Program-made: the position numbers and the translations under genes
In this document: piece by piece, positions 19,783-29,164 of the stretch
Position numbering within the stretch: the stretch's first letter is position 1
Layout: each line of letters opens with the position of its first letter
Assembly: GCA_017999895.1 (NCBI GenBank)
Contig: JAGNKY010000004.1
Coordinates: 171,569 to 235,568, forward strand
Length of the DNA stretch: 64,000 nucleotides
DNA from: Bacteroidales bacterium
Lineage (GTDB): Bacteria > Bacteroidota > Bacteroidia > Bacteroidales > VadinHA17
Reading direction: 5' to 3'
The notes under the pieces: model-generated
Seen by the model: the letters and a program-made list of their open reading frames with translations, nothing else
What the model was told of the DNA's origin: nothing
Databases searched by the model: none

Positions 19783-20961
19783 ATGAAGATTTTATATTAC
19801 GACTGTTTTTCGGGCATTAGTGGCGATATGAATCTTGGCGCAATGATTGACCTTGGCGTGGATGCTGAATATCTGAAGGGAGAGCTCGATAAACTGAATA
19901 TTAAGGGCTGGGAACTCGATGTAAAAACTGTCAAACGAAATGGCATAACAGGAATACAGGCAACTGTGATACAGAAAGCAAAAATACACGAGCACAGACA
20001 TTTTTCGGATATTTTAGAAATAATCGAGAAATCTTCTCTCGACGACAAGACAAAAAACCTGAGTATCAAAATATTCACAAAACTTGCAGAGGCAGAATCT
20101 AGAGTACATGGAATCGAATTAAAAGAGGTTCATTTTCACGAAGTAGGAGCAATAGATTCGATTATTGACATTGTCGGTGCCGCAATATGTTTCAATGCTT
20201 TGAAGGTTGATCAGGTATATGTTTCAACTATAGAACTTGGAGGGGGAACTGTTAAATGCGACCATGGGATTTTCCCTGTTCCTGCTCCTGCAACAGCTGA
20301 AATATTAAAAAATATTCCGGTAAATAAAGATGGAGTAAATTTCGAAGCAACCACACCTACGGGTGCAGCTATTCTTGCTGTGCTCGGCAATGTTTTCGGT
20401 ATGCCCTTGCCGTTCAAAATATTAAAAACAGGTTATGGCGCAGGCCATAAAGAGCATCCGGCAATGCCAAATCTTCTTAGAGTTTTTCTCGGAGAGATTC
20501 AGGATCAGCCGAATACCGGACATGAGGCAATGCTCCTTGAATGTAATATTGACGACATGAATCCTGAATTTTACGAATATATCTCTGAAAAGCTCTTTAA
20601 AGCCGGCGCATCAGATGTGTTCCTTACAGGCATTATAATGAAAAAAAGCAGGCCTGGAACAACTATAAGTGTGATTTGTGAAAAAGAAATTGCAGGGCAG
20701 CTTATGGAAATTCTCTTTACCGAATCAACCACTCTTGGGATACGATGCTTTACTTTTATGAAAGAAACACTTTCAAGAGAAACATTCGAGGCCGATACCG
20801 TATTCGGAAAAGTAAGATATAAAAGGTCGTTTTATAACGGAAAAGAAGTTTCATGCAAGCCCGAATACGACGATTGCAAAAGAATTGCCGAAGAAACCGG
20901 AAGGCCTATAAGGGAAATATACAATATTCTTACAGGTGAGTCATTTACAAATAAAGAATAA
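19783..20961 (+). CDS. larC: LarC, nickel chelatase for the nickel-pincer nucleotide cofactor
   Basis: A 392-residue enzyme that inserts nickel into the pyridinium-3,5-bisthiocarboxylate mononucleotide made by LarB and LarE. The N-terminus reads ILYYDCFSGISGDM, a family signature; a His-rich patch IHEHRHF and the VHFHEVGAIDSIIDIVG motif follow. In Lactiplantibacillus larC is split and joined by ribosomal frameshifting; here it is one uninterrupted frame. The start at 19783 is preferred over TTG at 19753 because the protein begins directly with the conserved strand. larE begins one base after the stop. Upstream sits the divergent DUF362 gene. Confidence 0.93.
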   Translation: MKILYYDCFSGISGDMNLGAMIDLGVDAEYLKGELDKLNIKGWELDVKTVKRNGITGIQATVIQKAKIHEHRHFSDILEIIEKSSLDDKTKNLSIKIFTKLAEAESRVHGIELKEVHFHEVGAIDSIIDIVGAAICFNALKVDQVYVSTIELGGGTVKCDHGIFPVPAPATAEILKNIPVNKDGVNFEATTPTGAAILAVLGNVFGMPLPFKILKTGYGAGHKEHPAMPNLLRVFLGEIQDQPNTGHEAMLLECNIDDMNPEFYEYISEKLFKAGASDVFLTGIIMKKSRPGTTISVICEKEIAGQLMEILFTESTTLGIRCFTFMKETLSRETFEADTVFGKVRYKRSFYNGKEVSCKPEYDDCKRIAEETGRPIREIYNILTGESFTNKE

Positions 20962-20962
20962 A

Positions 20963-21754
20963 ATGCTGAACAATAAACTTAAAAATCTCGATTCCATACT
21001 CAAAAGCATAAATCCTGCAGTAATTGCTTTTTCCGGTGGTGTAGATAGTTCGTTTCTGGTTTACAGGGCTTCGAAAATAAAAGATAATAAAACAATGGCT
21101 GTAACCCTCAAGACGTTGTATACTCCATCTTTCGAAATAAACGGAGCAATTGATTTCTGTAAAAAATACGGCATCGAACATCATGTTCTGGATATTGAAT
21201 TTCCGGAAATAATCAGAAATAATCCACCGGGAAGATGTTATCTCTGCAAAAAGCATCTATTCGGGCACTTGATTGAATTTGCCATTCAGAATAATTACCG
21301 GTATGTTGCCGACGGTTCCAATGCGGACGATTTAAAAAGCGATCGGCCAGGCCTTAAAGCTAATTCGGAACTGTCAATAATAAGTCCACTTGCCGAAGCG
21401 GGACTTACAAAAGAGGACATAAGGAAAGCTGCCAGGAAAGAAGGGCTACCAGTATGGAATAAACCTGCAATGACATGCCTTCTTACAAGACTGCCTTACA
21501 ATACAACTATTAAGGAAAAAGAGTTGAAAATGATCGAAGAGGCTGAAAATTTCCTTTTTGAGAAAGGTTTCTTCGGAACAAGAGTCAGAATGCATGGAGA
21601 CTTAGCACGACTCGAATGTTTACCGGGATTTATGAAAAAATTTGTAAACGAACCTGAAAGAACAGATGTGGTAAATAAACTGAAGGAAATTGGATTCAAG
21701 TATATATCTTTGGATCTAGAGGGTTATCGTTCAGGCAGTATGTATTCGAATTAA
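20963..21754 (+). CDS. larE: LarE, sulfur insertase for the nickel-pincer nucleotide cofactor
   Basis: A 263-residue PP-loop protein that adenylates the substrate carboxylates and adds sulfur. The ATP loop SGGVDSS is at residues 24-30. Three cysteines stand out: Cys92 and Cys95 in GRCYLCK, and Cys172 in PAMTCLLTR. L. plantarum LarE uses a single sacrificial cysteine in its SCSVSSR motif; the three-cysteine pattern is that of homologues that hold a 4Fe-4S cluster. The ATG at 20963 is one base after larC, and larB follows after 73 bp. Confidence 0.92.
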   Translation: MLNNKLKNLDSILKSINPAVIAFSGGVDSSFLVYRASKIKDNKTMAVTLKTLYTPSFEINGAIDFCKKYGIEHHVLDIEFPEIIRNNPPGRCYLCKKHLFGHLIEFAIQNNYRYVADGSNADDLKSDRPGLKANSELSIISPLAEAGLTKEDIRKAARKEGLPVWNKPAMTCLLTRLPYNTTIKEKELKMIEEAENFLFEKGFFGTRVRMHGDLARLECLPGFMKKFVNEPERTDVVNKLKEIGFKYISLDLEGYRSGSMYSN

Positions 21755-21827
21755 TTAAACATTTATTTGAATTAATTTAAATTCTATATTCTTTTTCCTA
21801 TCCATACTAAATTGAATCGTATAAAAA

Positions 21828-22577
21828 ATGACTATAAAAGAAATTGAGAATCTTTTGAATGAAGTTAAGTCAGGGAAAAAAAGCGTAAATGAAGCCATCG
21901 AAATTCTAAAGTACTTCCCTTATGCTGATCTGGGCTTTGCAAAGCTCGACCTTCAAAGGGAAATACGCACAGGATATCCCGAAATTGTTTATTGTGCCGG
22001 AAAAACTATAAAACAGGTTAAAGAAATTTTCAAAGTGCTGGCAGAGCACGAAAACAATGTTTTAGGGACAAGAGCTTCTAAAGAGATGTACGATGCTGTG
22101 AAAGATATTCTTCCTCAGACAGTTTATTATGAAGAAGCCAAAATCATAAGCATAAAGAAAAAAGAGCCTGAACGACAAGATACTCCAATTGCTGTGATAA
22201 CTGCAGGAACATCCGATATTCCGGTGGCTGAAGAAGCCGCTGTAACTGCTGAACTTCTGGGAAACAATGTTGTGAGAATATACGACGCAGGTGTTGCAGG
22301 CATTCACAGGCTTGTTGACAAGCTTCCTGAAATTAAAAAATGCCGTGTGGTTATAGTAATTGCAGGCATGGAAGGTGCTCTTGCCTCGGTTGTCGGCGGT
22401 CTGGTGGATAAACCAGTAATTGCAGTGCCTACAAGTATGGGGTATGGCGCAAATTTCGGCGGAGTATCTGCTTTGCTGGCAATGCTTACAAGTTGTGCTG
22501 CAGGTGTGACCGTAGTTAATATCGACAACGGTTTCGGTGCCGGCTTCTCGGCAAGCATGATAAACAAGCTGAAATGA
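21828..22577 (+). CDS. larB: LarB, nicotinate mononucleotide carboxylase/hydrolase of nickel-pincer synthesis
   Basis: A 249-residue enzyme that carboxylates nicotinic acid adenine dinucleotide and cleaves it to the dicarboxylated mononucleotide, the first step of the cofactor pathway. The C-terminal half resembles PurE-type AIR carboxylases: AVITAGTSDIPVAEEA, GMEGALASVVGGLVDKPVIAVPTS and GYGANFGG. Cys223 in LTSCAAGVTVVNIDNGFGA aligns with the catalytic cysteine of LarB. Its stop overlaps the next start by four bases (ATGA), so it is translationally coupled to a WbqC-family gene. No larA is found. Confidence 0.93.
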   Translation: MTIKEIENLLNEVKSGKKSVNEAIEILKYFPYADLGFAKLDLQREIRTGYPEIVYCAGKTIKQVKEIFKVLAEHENNVLGTRASKEMYDAVKDILPQTVYYEEAKIISIKKKEPERQDTPIAVITAGTSDIPVAEEAAVTAELLGNNVVRIYDAGVAGIHRLVDKLPEIKKCRVVIVIAGMEGALASVVGGLVDKPVIAVPTSMGYGANFGGVSALLAMLTSCAAGVTVVNIDNGFGAGFSASMINKLK

Positions 22578-23200
22578 GTGACCAAATATTGCTTTCTACA
22601 TCATATTTCCCTCCCACACATTATATGTCCCTTGCTGCAAACGCAGAAAAAATCATTATAGAGAAAGAGGAGAACTATATAAAACAAACCTATAGAAACA
22701 GATGTTATATCCTGACAGCAAATGGTCCTATTGCCCTATCCGTTCCAGTAATTGAGGGAAGCTTGCACAAAATAAAAATAAAAGACATTAAAATTGACTA
22801 TTCAAAAAAGTGGCAGAATGTACATTTAAGAGGAATCATATCTTCATATAGATGCGCACCTTTTTTCGATTACTTTTTTGATAATGTCGAAAAAATAATA
22901 AATAAAAACCACAGGTTCCTCCTCGATTTGAATATGGATTCATTAACTACGATATGCGAAATGATGAAAATCAAAGTGAATGTGTCTTATTCAACTCTGT
23001 TCGAACCCGTCAGAAAGGACCAGCCTGATTTAAGATATTTCATCAGTCCAAAAAACAAAAGCATGAATAGTATGTTTCGTTTTAAAAATTATCAACAGGT
23101 ATTTTCCGACAGGTATGATTTTGTTCCCGGTTTAAGTACACTCGATCTGATTTTCAATGCCGGACCCGATGCATCAAATTATCTGCCTGAAATAATTTAG
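22574..23200 (+). CDS. WbqC-like family protein
   Basis: A 208-residue cytosolic protein of the WbqC-like family, recognised by the N-terminal STSYFPPTHYMSLAA stretch, the YRNRCYI motif, KKWQNVHLRGIISSYRCAPFFDYF and a late DRYDFVPGLSTLDLIFNAGP segment. Some members sit in O-antigen or sugar nucleotide clusters, but the biochemical role is not settled. Its start overlaps the larB stop by four bases. No polysaccharide genes are nearby, so the coupling to larB may only be positional. Confidence 0.8.
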   Translation: MSDQILLSTSYFPPTHYMSLAANAEKIIIEKEENYIKQTYRNRCYILTANGPIALSVPVIEGSLHKIKIKDIKIDYSKKWQNVHLRGIISSYRCAPFFDYFFDNVEKIINKNHRFLLDLNMDSLTTICEMMKIKVNVSYSTLFEPVRKDQPDLRYFISPKNKSMNSMFRFKNYQQVFSDRYDFVPGLSTLDLIFNAGPDASNYLPEII

Positions 23201-23216
23201 CCAGGCTTTCTTGAAT

Positions 23217-24692
23217 TCAGAATTTTACTCCGAATGTAGCCGAAAAATTGTTCCTGTCTGTTTCAATTTTGGCCTCCTTAAGATAAGGATAATCATCGTA
23301 CATAAGATATTTCATGGTACTCGACATGTTGGCAAATGCAAGGTCGAAATAGAAATTCTGTTGACGAAATCCAAGCCCTAACGACAGGGATGTATATGAC
23401 AGGTTTTTGTTCATCTCATCTTGTTCATAAGCGCTGCCGTAATAACCGAAGCCGCCTCTGAAATAAAAAGATTTAACTCTGTATTCAGCTCCAATTCTGA
23501 TGTTTGAAGCTGTTTTCAGAGCATTTTTTATTGATTCGTTTTCATTATAGTAATTGTAGTCATCACTTGCACGGCTGAATCTAGCCATAGAGTAATCGGT
23601 AAATTCATAATCTGCGCTTACTATGCCTCTTTTACCGAATTGATACGATATTCCGGCCATGGCTCTGAACGGTGTTGTAAGTGTGTAAGAATAACGGTAA
23701 GGTTTATTGTTATTTTGATATCTGTCGTCATTGTCAAAATTAGAAGAAATCTGGTCATAAAAATATTCTTTTATCCTGTAAACAGTAGGAGTATGGAAAG
23801 CTACGCCGACCCTTAACATGTCAACCGGTCTGAAAATAGCTCCGAGCTTAAATGTATAACCTGTACCTGACGCTTCAAAATGGTCGGTGTATGTGAAACT
23901 TTTAAAGTCAGGAATAACGTTATCATAATCTGCTTCAAGGTGTTCATAGTGACCTGTATAATCGAGTTGATCAATCGAGAATGTGACGCCAATAAAATAC
24001 TTTTCCGAGAAATTGGCCCCGGCCGATATTGCATGTTCGCCGCTGTATCCTTCATTTGCAATAATTCTTCTTATTGTTTGACCGTAAACAGGGTTACTAT
24101 CTCCGTAATTTGAAAAAACAGTTCCATAGAGTTTACCGCCCGAGCCTGTTATAGTATCTATTACCCATGCATCATAAGCTATACCTGCTGGTCCTATCAA
24201 ATCTTTGTAATATATACCTTCCGACGAATTAGCCCAGTAGTCGGCCATGGAACTGTTATCGCTTACTCCCTTAATTGTGATATTTTCATTGAAATTGTTT
24301 GTTCTGTTCCAGGAATATGCAATATTGAAGTTCACAAGCCCTGACGATTCATCATTGGAAATTATGGTTGAAGCCACTCCGACCTGGTTGATCCCGAAGT
24401 GATATTTTAAATCGTCCGAGTTGGTAGAATTAAATACCGTGGTTGTATTATTATACATAAGGTTTGGCGTAAATGATATTTCGAATGATTTGAACATACC
24501 TGTACCTGCAGGATTCAGGCTTATTGCCGAAAGGTCGGCGCCAAGTGAAGTAAAGGCCCCGCCCATTGCATTAAATCTGGCTGTTCCGAAGCAAAAACTC
24601 CTTGAATAGCGCAAAGCATCATCAAGATTCTGTGAGTATGTGGAAATAATCAATCCTAATGAAGCTATTATAGTCAATAATCTTTTTTCCAT
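23217..24692 (-). CDS. OmpP1/FadL-family outer-membrane transporter
   Basis: A 491-residue outer-membrane protein. Residues 1-20 form a signal peptide. The family is shown by the N-terminal plug-like segment with GTARFNAMGGAFTSLGADLSAISLNPAG, then many alternating beta strands up to a C-terminal strand ending in phenylalanine (FGVKF). Members let hydrophobic compounds such as fatty acids pass the outer membrane. A long-chain acyl-CoA ligase lies at 15159 but is not linked in an operon. It converges with the WbqC gene. Confidence 0.88.
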   Translation of the reverse strand: MEKRLLTIIASLGLIISTYSQNLDDALRYSRSFCFGTARFNAMGGAFTSLGADLSAISLNPAGTGMFKSFEISFTPNLMYNNTTTVFNSTNSDDLKYHFGINQVGVASTIISNDESSGLVNFNIAYSWNRTNNFNENITIKGVSDNSSMADYWANSSEGIYYKDLIGPAGIAYDAWVIDTITGSGGKLYGTVFSNYGDSNPVYGQTIRRIIANEGYSGEHAISAGANFSEKYFIGVTFSIDQLDYTGHYEHLEADYDNVIPDFKSFTYTDHFEASGTGYTFKLGAIFRPVDMLRVGVAFHTPTVYRIKEYFYDQISSNFDNDDRYQNNNKPYRYSYTLTTPFRAMAGISYQFGKRGIVSADYEFTDYSMARFSRASDDYNYYNENESIKNALKTASNIRIGAEYRVKSFYFRGGFGYYGSAYEQDEMNKNLSYTSLSLGLGFRQQNFYFDLAFANMSSTMKYLMYDDYPYLKEAKIETDRNNFSATFGVKF

Positions 24693-24766
24693 TTTTTGAA
24701 TTTTAAATAGTTATCCCGTTCATTCCTAAAGGAATGATAATTCAGGTAATATTTTAATGAGCAAAA

Positions 24767-26110
24767 TTATCTTCTTGACCCGGTTGAAACTCCGCCGCCT
24801 GACGAACCTGATGATGAACCGCCACCTGATGATGAACCGCCACCGCTACCCGAAGAGGAACCGCCTATAGAGCCTCCACCGATTGAGCCTGACATATGTG
24901 ACGAGGACATATCAAATCCTGCCGATCTCCTTTCCGACGATATGGATGATGATGATTCTCTGCCTAAACTCCTTCTGTCGGGAATTGAATAGTTACCAGT
25001 ATTCGTTGGAGTAGAAGAACGGACCTGCCCTGTCGAATACGAAGAACTTCTCCTTTCAACAGCATTGAAATTGTCTGGATTCGATCTATAGGTATTTATA
25101 TCACTATTTTTTACTTCATTCTGAGTATTTCGTCTATATGATTCGGTTGAAATTTTCGTATTGTTGTAAGATGGGCGCTCGCTCATTTTTGGATTATAAT
25201 ATGTTGGAGTGTAAGTGCGCGATGCTTGATTAAATTCAGGATTAGACGTAGCGCTTCTTGTTACCGACGAAGCATCGCGCCGTTCTTGTGACTGAGCTGA
25301 TGTACCGGTTGAACTCTGACGTGCGGTACTATATGTCGATCCTATTCTTCTCTCGGTACTGCTTAAATCGGTTGATGAACCTGAAGCTCTTCTTGAGCCT
25401 AATGGATATACATCATCCGACGAAGCGCTTCCTCTTGAGGGGACAGTTGAATAAGTTCTGCTTGTAGTACTATATCTTTCACGTCGGCCAATTGAAGACG
25501 AACCGTAATCAATATCGCCATCGTTATAATAAAAGCTATATGAGGGGTAATAATAAGAATAACTGAAGGGATAATACCATGAAGCAGCTAAACCGCCATA
25601 TAAACCACCATATAATCCACCATATAAACCGCCATATAATCCACCATAATATCCGCCATAATAGAATGGGTCATACATGCTTCCCCATAACGGATTATAA
25701 TAATAATCGTAATAACTCCATGGGTAGATATTCCAGCTATAAAGGAATGGATCTCTCCAGTATGGATCAAAATAATTACCGTAGAACCTTCTCAGTCTGT
25801 TTGAATATGACCAGTCATCCATATATTCGAATGGACTGTTTTCTTTATTGTAAAACGACGAATTATTGAAATCCACCTTCTCATTATACTTTTCGGCTAT
25901 TAGTGTATCAGCAGAATAAATATTGTCATAATACTCATCCTGTTGTAAATTGGCAGGCATATCACGGCTTGCCATCTTCTTATTTACTGAAATTTTGTCA
26001 GAAGGCAGATAATAAAGATCATCATATTCGCTTTTAACCAGCCTGTTGCTTGTAGAACAAGCACTGATTAACAGCATTGCCAGAGCCATTATGTAAATTG
26101 TTGATTTCAT
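24767..26110 (-). CDS. Lipoprotein with Tyr/Gly repeats and Ser/Gly-rich low-complexity tail
   Basis: I do not recognise this 447-residue protein. Residues 1-18 form a lipoprotein signal with lipobox LISAC, so it is membrane anchored. The next 100 residues are rich in Tyr, Trp, Asp and Asn, leading to a run of GGLY units near residues 150-172 encoded by 12-bp tandem repeats. From about residue 200 to the end the protein is Ser/Arg/Thr-rich, closing in a Gly/Ser tail with basic end. Such composition suggests a surface or matrix protein. A second exported Tyr-rich gene lies upstream in the same direction (151-bp gap) with a similar layout. Function unknown. Confidence 0.7.
   Translation of the reverse strand: MKSTIYIMALAMLLISACSTSNRLVKSEYDDLYYLPSDKISVNKKMASRDMPANLQQDEYYDNIYSADTLIAEKYNEKVDFNNSSFYNKENSPFEYMDDWSYSNRLRRFYGNYFDPYWRDPFLYSWNIYPWSYYDYYYNPLWGSMYDPFYYGGYYGGLYGGLYGGLYGGLYGGLAASWYYPFSYSYYYPSYSFYYNDGDIDYGSSSIGRRERYSTTSRTYSTVPSRGSASSDDVYPLGSRRASGSSTDLSSTERRIGSTYSTARQSSTGTSAQSQERRDASSVTRSATSNPEFNQASRTYTPTYYNPKMSERPSYNNTKISTESYRRNTQNEVKNSDINTYRSNPDNFNAVERRSSSYSTGQVRSSTPTNTGNYSIPDRRSLGRESSSSISSERRSAGFDMSSSHMSGSIGGGSIGGSSSGSGGGSSSGGGSSSGSSGGGVSTGSRR
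25593..25664 (-). repeat. Six 12-bp tandem units in the lipoprotein gene
   Basis: Units begin at 25593, 25605, 25617, 25629, 25641 and 25653 and follow the pattern CCrCCATATAAw, with the last two changed at the end. On the coding strand they encode the four-residue GGLY/GGYY repeat. The period is a multiple of three, so gain or loss of units keeps the frame. Confidence 0.85.
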
Positions 26111-26261
26111 TTTATCCCCCCATATTTTTACAAATAAATAAGTACAAAATTTATACCAAAATAAAGTGTTTTACTTAATTACATTTTAAAATTTTTATAC
26201 ATTCTTTTAATTTTTAAAACAAAATTATATTCAAAAATAAACTTATTTTTTTATGAAAAAA

Positions 26262-27530
26262 TTATTTTCTTCTCGAAGAAGAACTTTCCGAAGATTTATT
26301 TTTCCCTGAGGAAGATTTATTTTCACTGCTGGCTGACGACGAGCTTTTTGATTGAGCAGGAGCAGATCTTACGCTTGAAGAGGTATTACCTGACTGCCGT
26401 GATGACTGCCTTACTACATTGCGTGAAGTAGACGATTGCCTTGTTTGAGGCGTAACGTTTGTTCTGTTTACTGATGACTGTGTACTGATATTCCTGGAAC
26501 TCGATGAAGGGCGTGTTGAACCTGGCATATTTATCGAATTCTGTTGTGCATTCGATGCTGAATTATAGCGGTTCCCTGCCTGGGGCTGACCTGGAATTAC
26601 GCCCACAGCATTCCCCTGACCATGACTTTTGACCTGATCAACTTGCCGTCTGTTGTTATCATTATTTATATTCCCATTATTGCTACTATTGCCTCTATTA
26701 ACATTATTCCCATTACCGTTACCGTTATTACTTCGATTTACAACTCCAGGATTATTGCCTGAATTAACTCTTCTATTAACATTTTCGGTATTTCCCGGGT
26801 TTAGACTGTTATTATTACCCTGATCGCCCTGATGAATTCTTTTATCGGAGGGAATATCGGTTCTACGACTGGTAGCAGGGGTTTCCATTGTCCGGCCTGA
26901 TGTCCTTACAACGTCTCCCTCCTGCCGGTTTACAGAATTAACTGTTGAAGTTGTAGGTTGAGTAGTTCTTCTTGAGATATTAATGCCATCGCCTCGTACA
27001 GATGAATTGTAATAATAGTAGTTATAAGTATTATATACAGGGCGATAGTTGTTATACCAGCGGTTCCTGACATGATAACCGTTCCATGGCTCCGTCCACC
27101 TGTTATATATTCTTACATTGAAAACAATCGGGGAATACCATGAATAATAAACCGGATAATAATTACTATAATATACTCCGTAATATAAGGGCCAATCCCA
27201 ATAATAGTTGTAATATATAGGAAAGTTAAAGGAAATGCCGACACCTATTCTCCCACCGCCGTATATACTCAGTCCCCATGTAAAAGGCTGGTAAGTATAC
27301 CAGAACACATCTGTAAACACAGGAGAATAATAACTAAATGAAACATAAGGACTATGAAACCTTCTTATTCTCGACGAGTAATAAAAATCATAATCATAAT
27401 AATTGTTTATTACTATTTTTGTATTGTCAGAGTCATCGCGGTAGTTATTAATGTTGGCTTGCTGTGCATTTACCGAAAACCCCGGGATCAGCAGCACTCC
27501 CAATAATCCTATGTAAATTTTTGTTTTCAT
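26262..27530 (-). CDS. Exported Tyr- and Asn-rich low-complexity protein
   Basis: I do not recognise this 422-residue protein. A signal peptide (residues 1-22, ending VNAQ) shows export. Residues 25-170 are extremely rich in Tyr, Trp, Asn and Phe in short beta-like strands (for example YYNYYWDWPLYYGVYYSNYY). Residues 180-420 are Asn/Ser/Arg/Gln-rich and probably disordered, ending in a Ser/Lys-rich basic tail. A Shine-Dalgarno-like GGGAGG (27537-27542) lies six bases ahead of the start. Its partner at 24767 has the same two-part design, so the two may act together, possibly at the surface. That is inference. Confidence 0.65.
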   Translation of the reverse strand: MKTKIYIGLLGVLLIPGFSVNAQQANINNYRDDSDNTKIVINNYYDYDFYYSSRIRRFHSPYVSFSYYSPVFTDVFWYTYQPFTWGLSIYGGGRIGVGISFNFPIYYNYYWDWPLYYGVYYSNYYPVYYSWYSPIVFNVRIYNRWTEPWNGYHVRNRWYNNYRPVYNTYNYYYYNSSVRGDGINISRRTTQPTTSTVNSVNRQEGDVVRTSGRTMETPATSRRTDIPSDKRIHQGDQGNNNSLNPGNTENVNRRVNSGNNPGVVNRSNNGNGNGNNVNRGNSSNNGNINNDNNRRQVDQVKSHGQGNAVGVIPGQPQAGNRYNSASNAQQNSINMPGSTRPSSSSRNISTQSSVNRTNVTPQTRQSSTSRNVVRQSSRQSGNTSSSVRSAPAQSKSSSSASSENKSSSGKNKSSESSSSRRK

Positions 27531-27536
27531 GATGAA

Positions 27537-27542
27537 CCTCCC
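27537..27542 (-). promoter_or_regulatory. Shine-Dalgarno-like site for the Tyr/Asn-rich protein
   Basis: Minus-strand GGGAGG, six bases before the ATG at 27530. It supports this start and is stronger than usual for the neighbourhood. Confidence 0.5.
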
Positions 27543-27569
27543 GGATATTATTTTTATAAGAGTTTTACC

Positions 27570-27577
27570 TATTTTTG
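27570..27577 (+). promoter_or_regulatory. Putative -7 promoter element for proS
   Basis: TATTTTTG matches TAnnTTTG 45 bp before the proS ATG. It overlaps a TTG that could otherwise start the frame at 27575, which argues that translation begins at 27623. Confidence 0.5.
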
Positions 27578-27622
27578 CGCAATCTATTTTTAATTATAAT
27601 AAAACAAATACTATACCAAAAA

Positions 27623-29098
27623 ATGGCTGAATTTTTAACAAACAAAGAAGAAAATTATGCGCAATGGTATAACGACCTTGTAATCAAATCAGGTCTTGCT
27701 GAAAACTCAGTAGTCAGGGGTTGTATGGTAATTAAACCGTACGGTTACGCAATATGGGAAAAAATACAGGCTGGACTTGATCGCCTTTTTAAGGCCACAG
27801 GCCACGTAAATGCTTATTTTCCTCTTTTTATTCCAAAATCATTTTTCAGTCGTGAAGCTGCACATGTTGAAGGTTTTGCAAAAGAGTGTGCCGTTGTCAC
27901 ACATTATCGCTTAAAAAACGATGAGTCGGGGAAAGGAATTGTTGTTGACCCTGATGCCAAGCTGGAAGAAGAGCTGGTTATAAGACCCACATCCGAAACA
28001 ATTATCTGGAATTCATATAAAAATTGGATCAAGTCGTATCGCGATCTTCCTATATTGATAAACCAGTGGGCAAATGTAGTGAGATGGGAAATGCGTACAA
28101 GACTTTTTCTCAGAACATCGGAATTTTTATGGCAGGAAGGTCATACTGCACATGCCACAGCTGATGAAGCTATGGAAGAAGCAAGGAAAATGATCGAAGT
28201 ATATGCAGGGTTTGTAGAAAATTCCATGTCAATTCCAGTATTCAAAGGATATAAAACCGAGAGTGAACGTTTTGCAGGAGCTATTGAAACAATGTCGATC
28301 GAGGCATTAATGCAAGACGGTAAAGCGCTTCAGGCAGGTACAAGCCATTTCCTGGGTCAAAATTTTGCAAAAGCTTTTGACGTGAAATTTACCGACCAGA
28401 AAGGGAAACTCGACTATGTCTGGGCTACATCATGGGGTGTATCCACAAGGCTTATGGGAGCCCTTGTGATGGCTCATTCCGATAACCACGGCCTCATAAT
28501 TCCACCTGAACTTGCGCCTTTGCAGGTAATAATTATACCTATCTATAAAACCAATTCCGACCTCGATAAAATTTCGTCAGTAGCAGAAAAAATTAAATCG
28601 GACCTTGAAGCTGACGGGATAAATGTTAAATATGACACAAGAGATACACAAACACCTGGCTGGAAATTTGCCGATTATGAATTGAAAGGTGTTCCTGTAA
28701 GAATTGCAATCGGACCAAGAGACATAAAACACAATACAGTCGAAATATTCAGAAGAGACACTCTTGCTAAGGAAACAATCCCTTCAGAGAAAATAAAAGA
28801 ACAAGTTAAATGGCTCCTAAAAGACATACAATCAAATATTTTCAAAAAAGCGCTACAATTCAGAGAAGAAAATACATATTACACCGATTCATGGGATGAA
28901 TTCAAATCAATTATATCTGAAAAAGGCGGATTTATTGCAGCCCACTGGGACGGGACTGCCGAAACTGAGGCTAAAATAAAAGAGGAAACAAAAGCCACTA
29001 TCAGATGCATCCCATTCGATGCTCCTGAAGAAAAAGGAAAATGTATATATTCAGGTAAACCTTCTCAAAGAAGAGTGTTATTTGCAGTTGCATACTAA
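27623..29098 (+). CDS. proS: Prolyl-tRNA synthetase, short (eukaryote/archaeal-like) type
   Basis: A 491-residue class II synthetase that charges tRNA-Pro. Motif 2 is visible around [27 protein letters not shown] and motif 3 near the [17 protein letters not shown] stretch, followed by an anticodon-binding domain. It lacks the inserted editing domain of the long bacterial form and ends with a C-terminal Tyr (VLFAVAY), the hallmark of the type 3 short form common in this phylum. The ATG at 27623 gives the conserved start [18 protein letters not shown]; an upstream TTG would add 16 hydrophobic residues and is rejected. Confidence 0.95.
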   Translation: MAEFLTNKEENYAQWYNDLVIKSGLAENSVVRGCMVIKPYGYAIWEKIQAGLDRLFKATGHVNAYFPLFIPKSFFSREAAHVEGFAKECAVVTHYRLKNDESGKGIVVDPDAKLEEELVIRPTSETIIWNSYKNWIKSYRDLPILINQWANVVRWEMRTRLFLRTSEFLWQEGHTAHATADEAMEEARKMIEVYAGFVENSMSIPVFKGYKTESERFAGAIETMSIEALMQDGKALQAGTSHFLGQNFAKAFDVKFTDQKGKLDYVWATSWGVSTRLMGALVMAHSDNHGLIIPPELAPLQVIIIPIYKTNSDLDKISSVAEKIKSDLEADGINVKYDTRDTQTPGWKFADYELKGVPVRIAIGPRDIKHNTVEIFRRDTLAKETIPSEKIKEQVKWLLKDIQSNIFKKALQFREENTYYTDSWDEFKSIISEKGGFIAAHWDGTAETEAKIKEETKATIRCIPFDAPEEKGKCIYSGKPSQRRVLFAVAY

Positions 29099-29164
29099 TC
29101 AATATCTCTCTATACAAAACGCCATAAGTTTTTCGTTTGATATTATATATTAATTTTAATATAT

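Noticed and set aside
25579..25869. His-rich plus-strand frame (HHIIHHIN pattern)
   Set aside because: It is only the complementary reading of the 12-bp repeats in the lipoprotein gene.
27575..27622. Sixteen-residue N-terminal extension of ProS from a TTG
   Set aside because: It overlaps a TATTTTTG promoter element and the conserved protein starts at the ATG at 27623.
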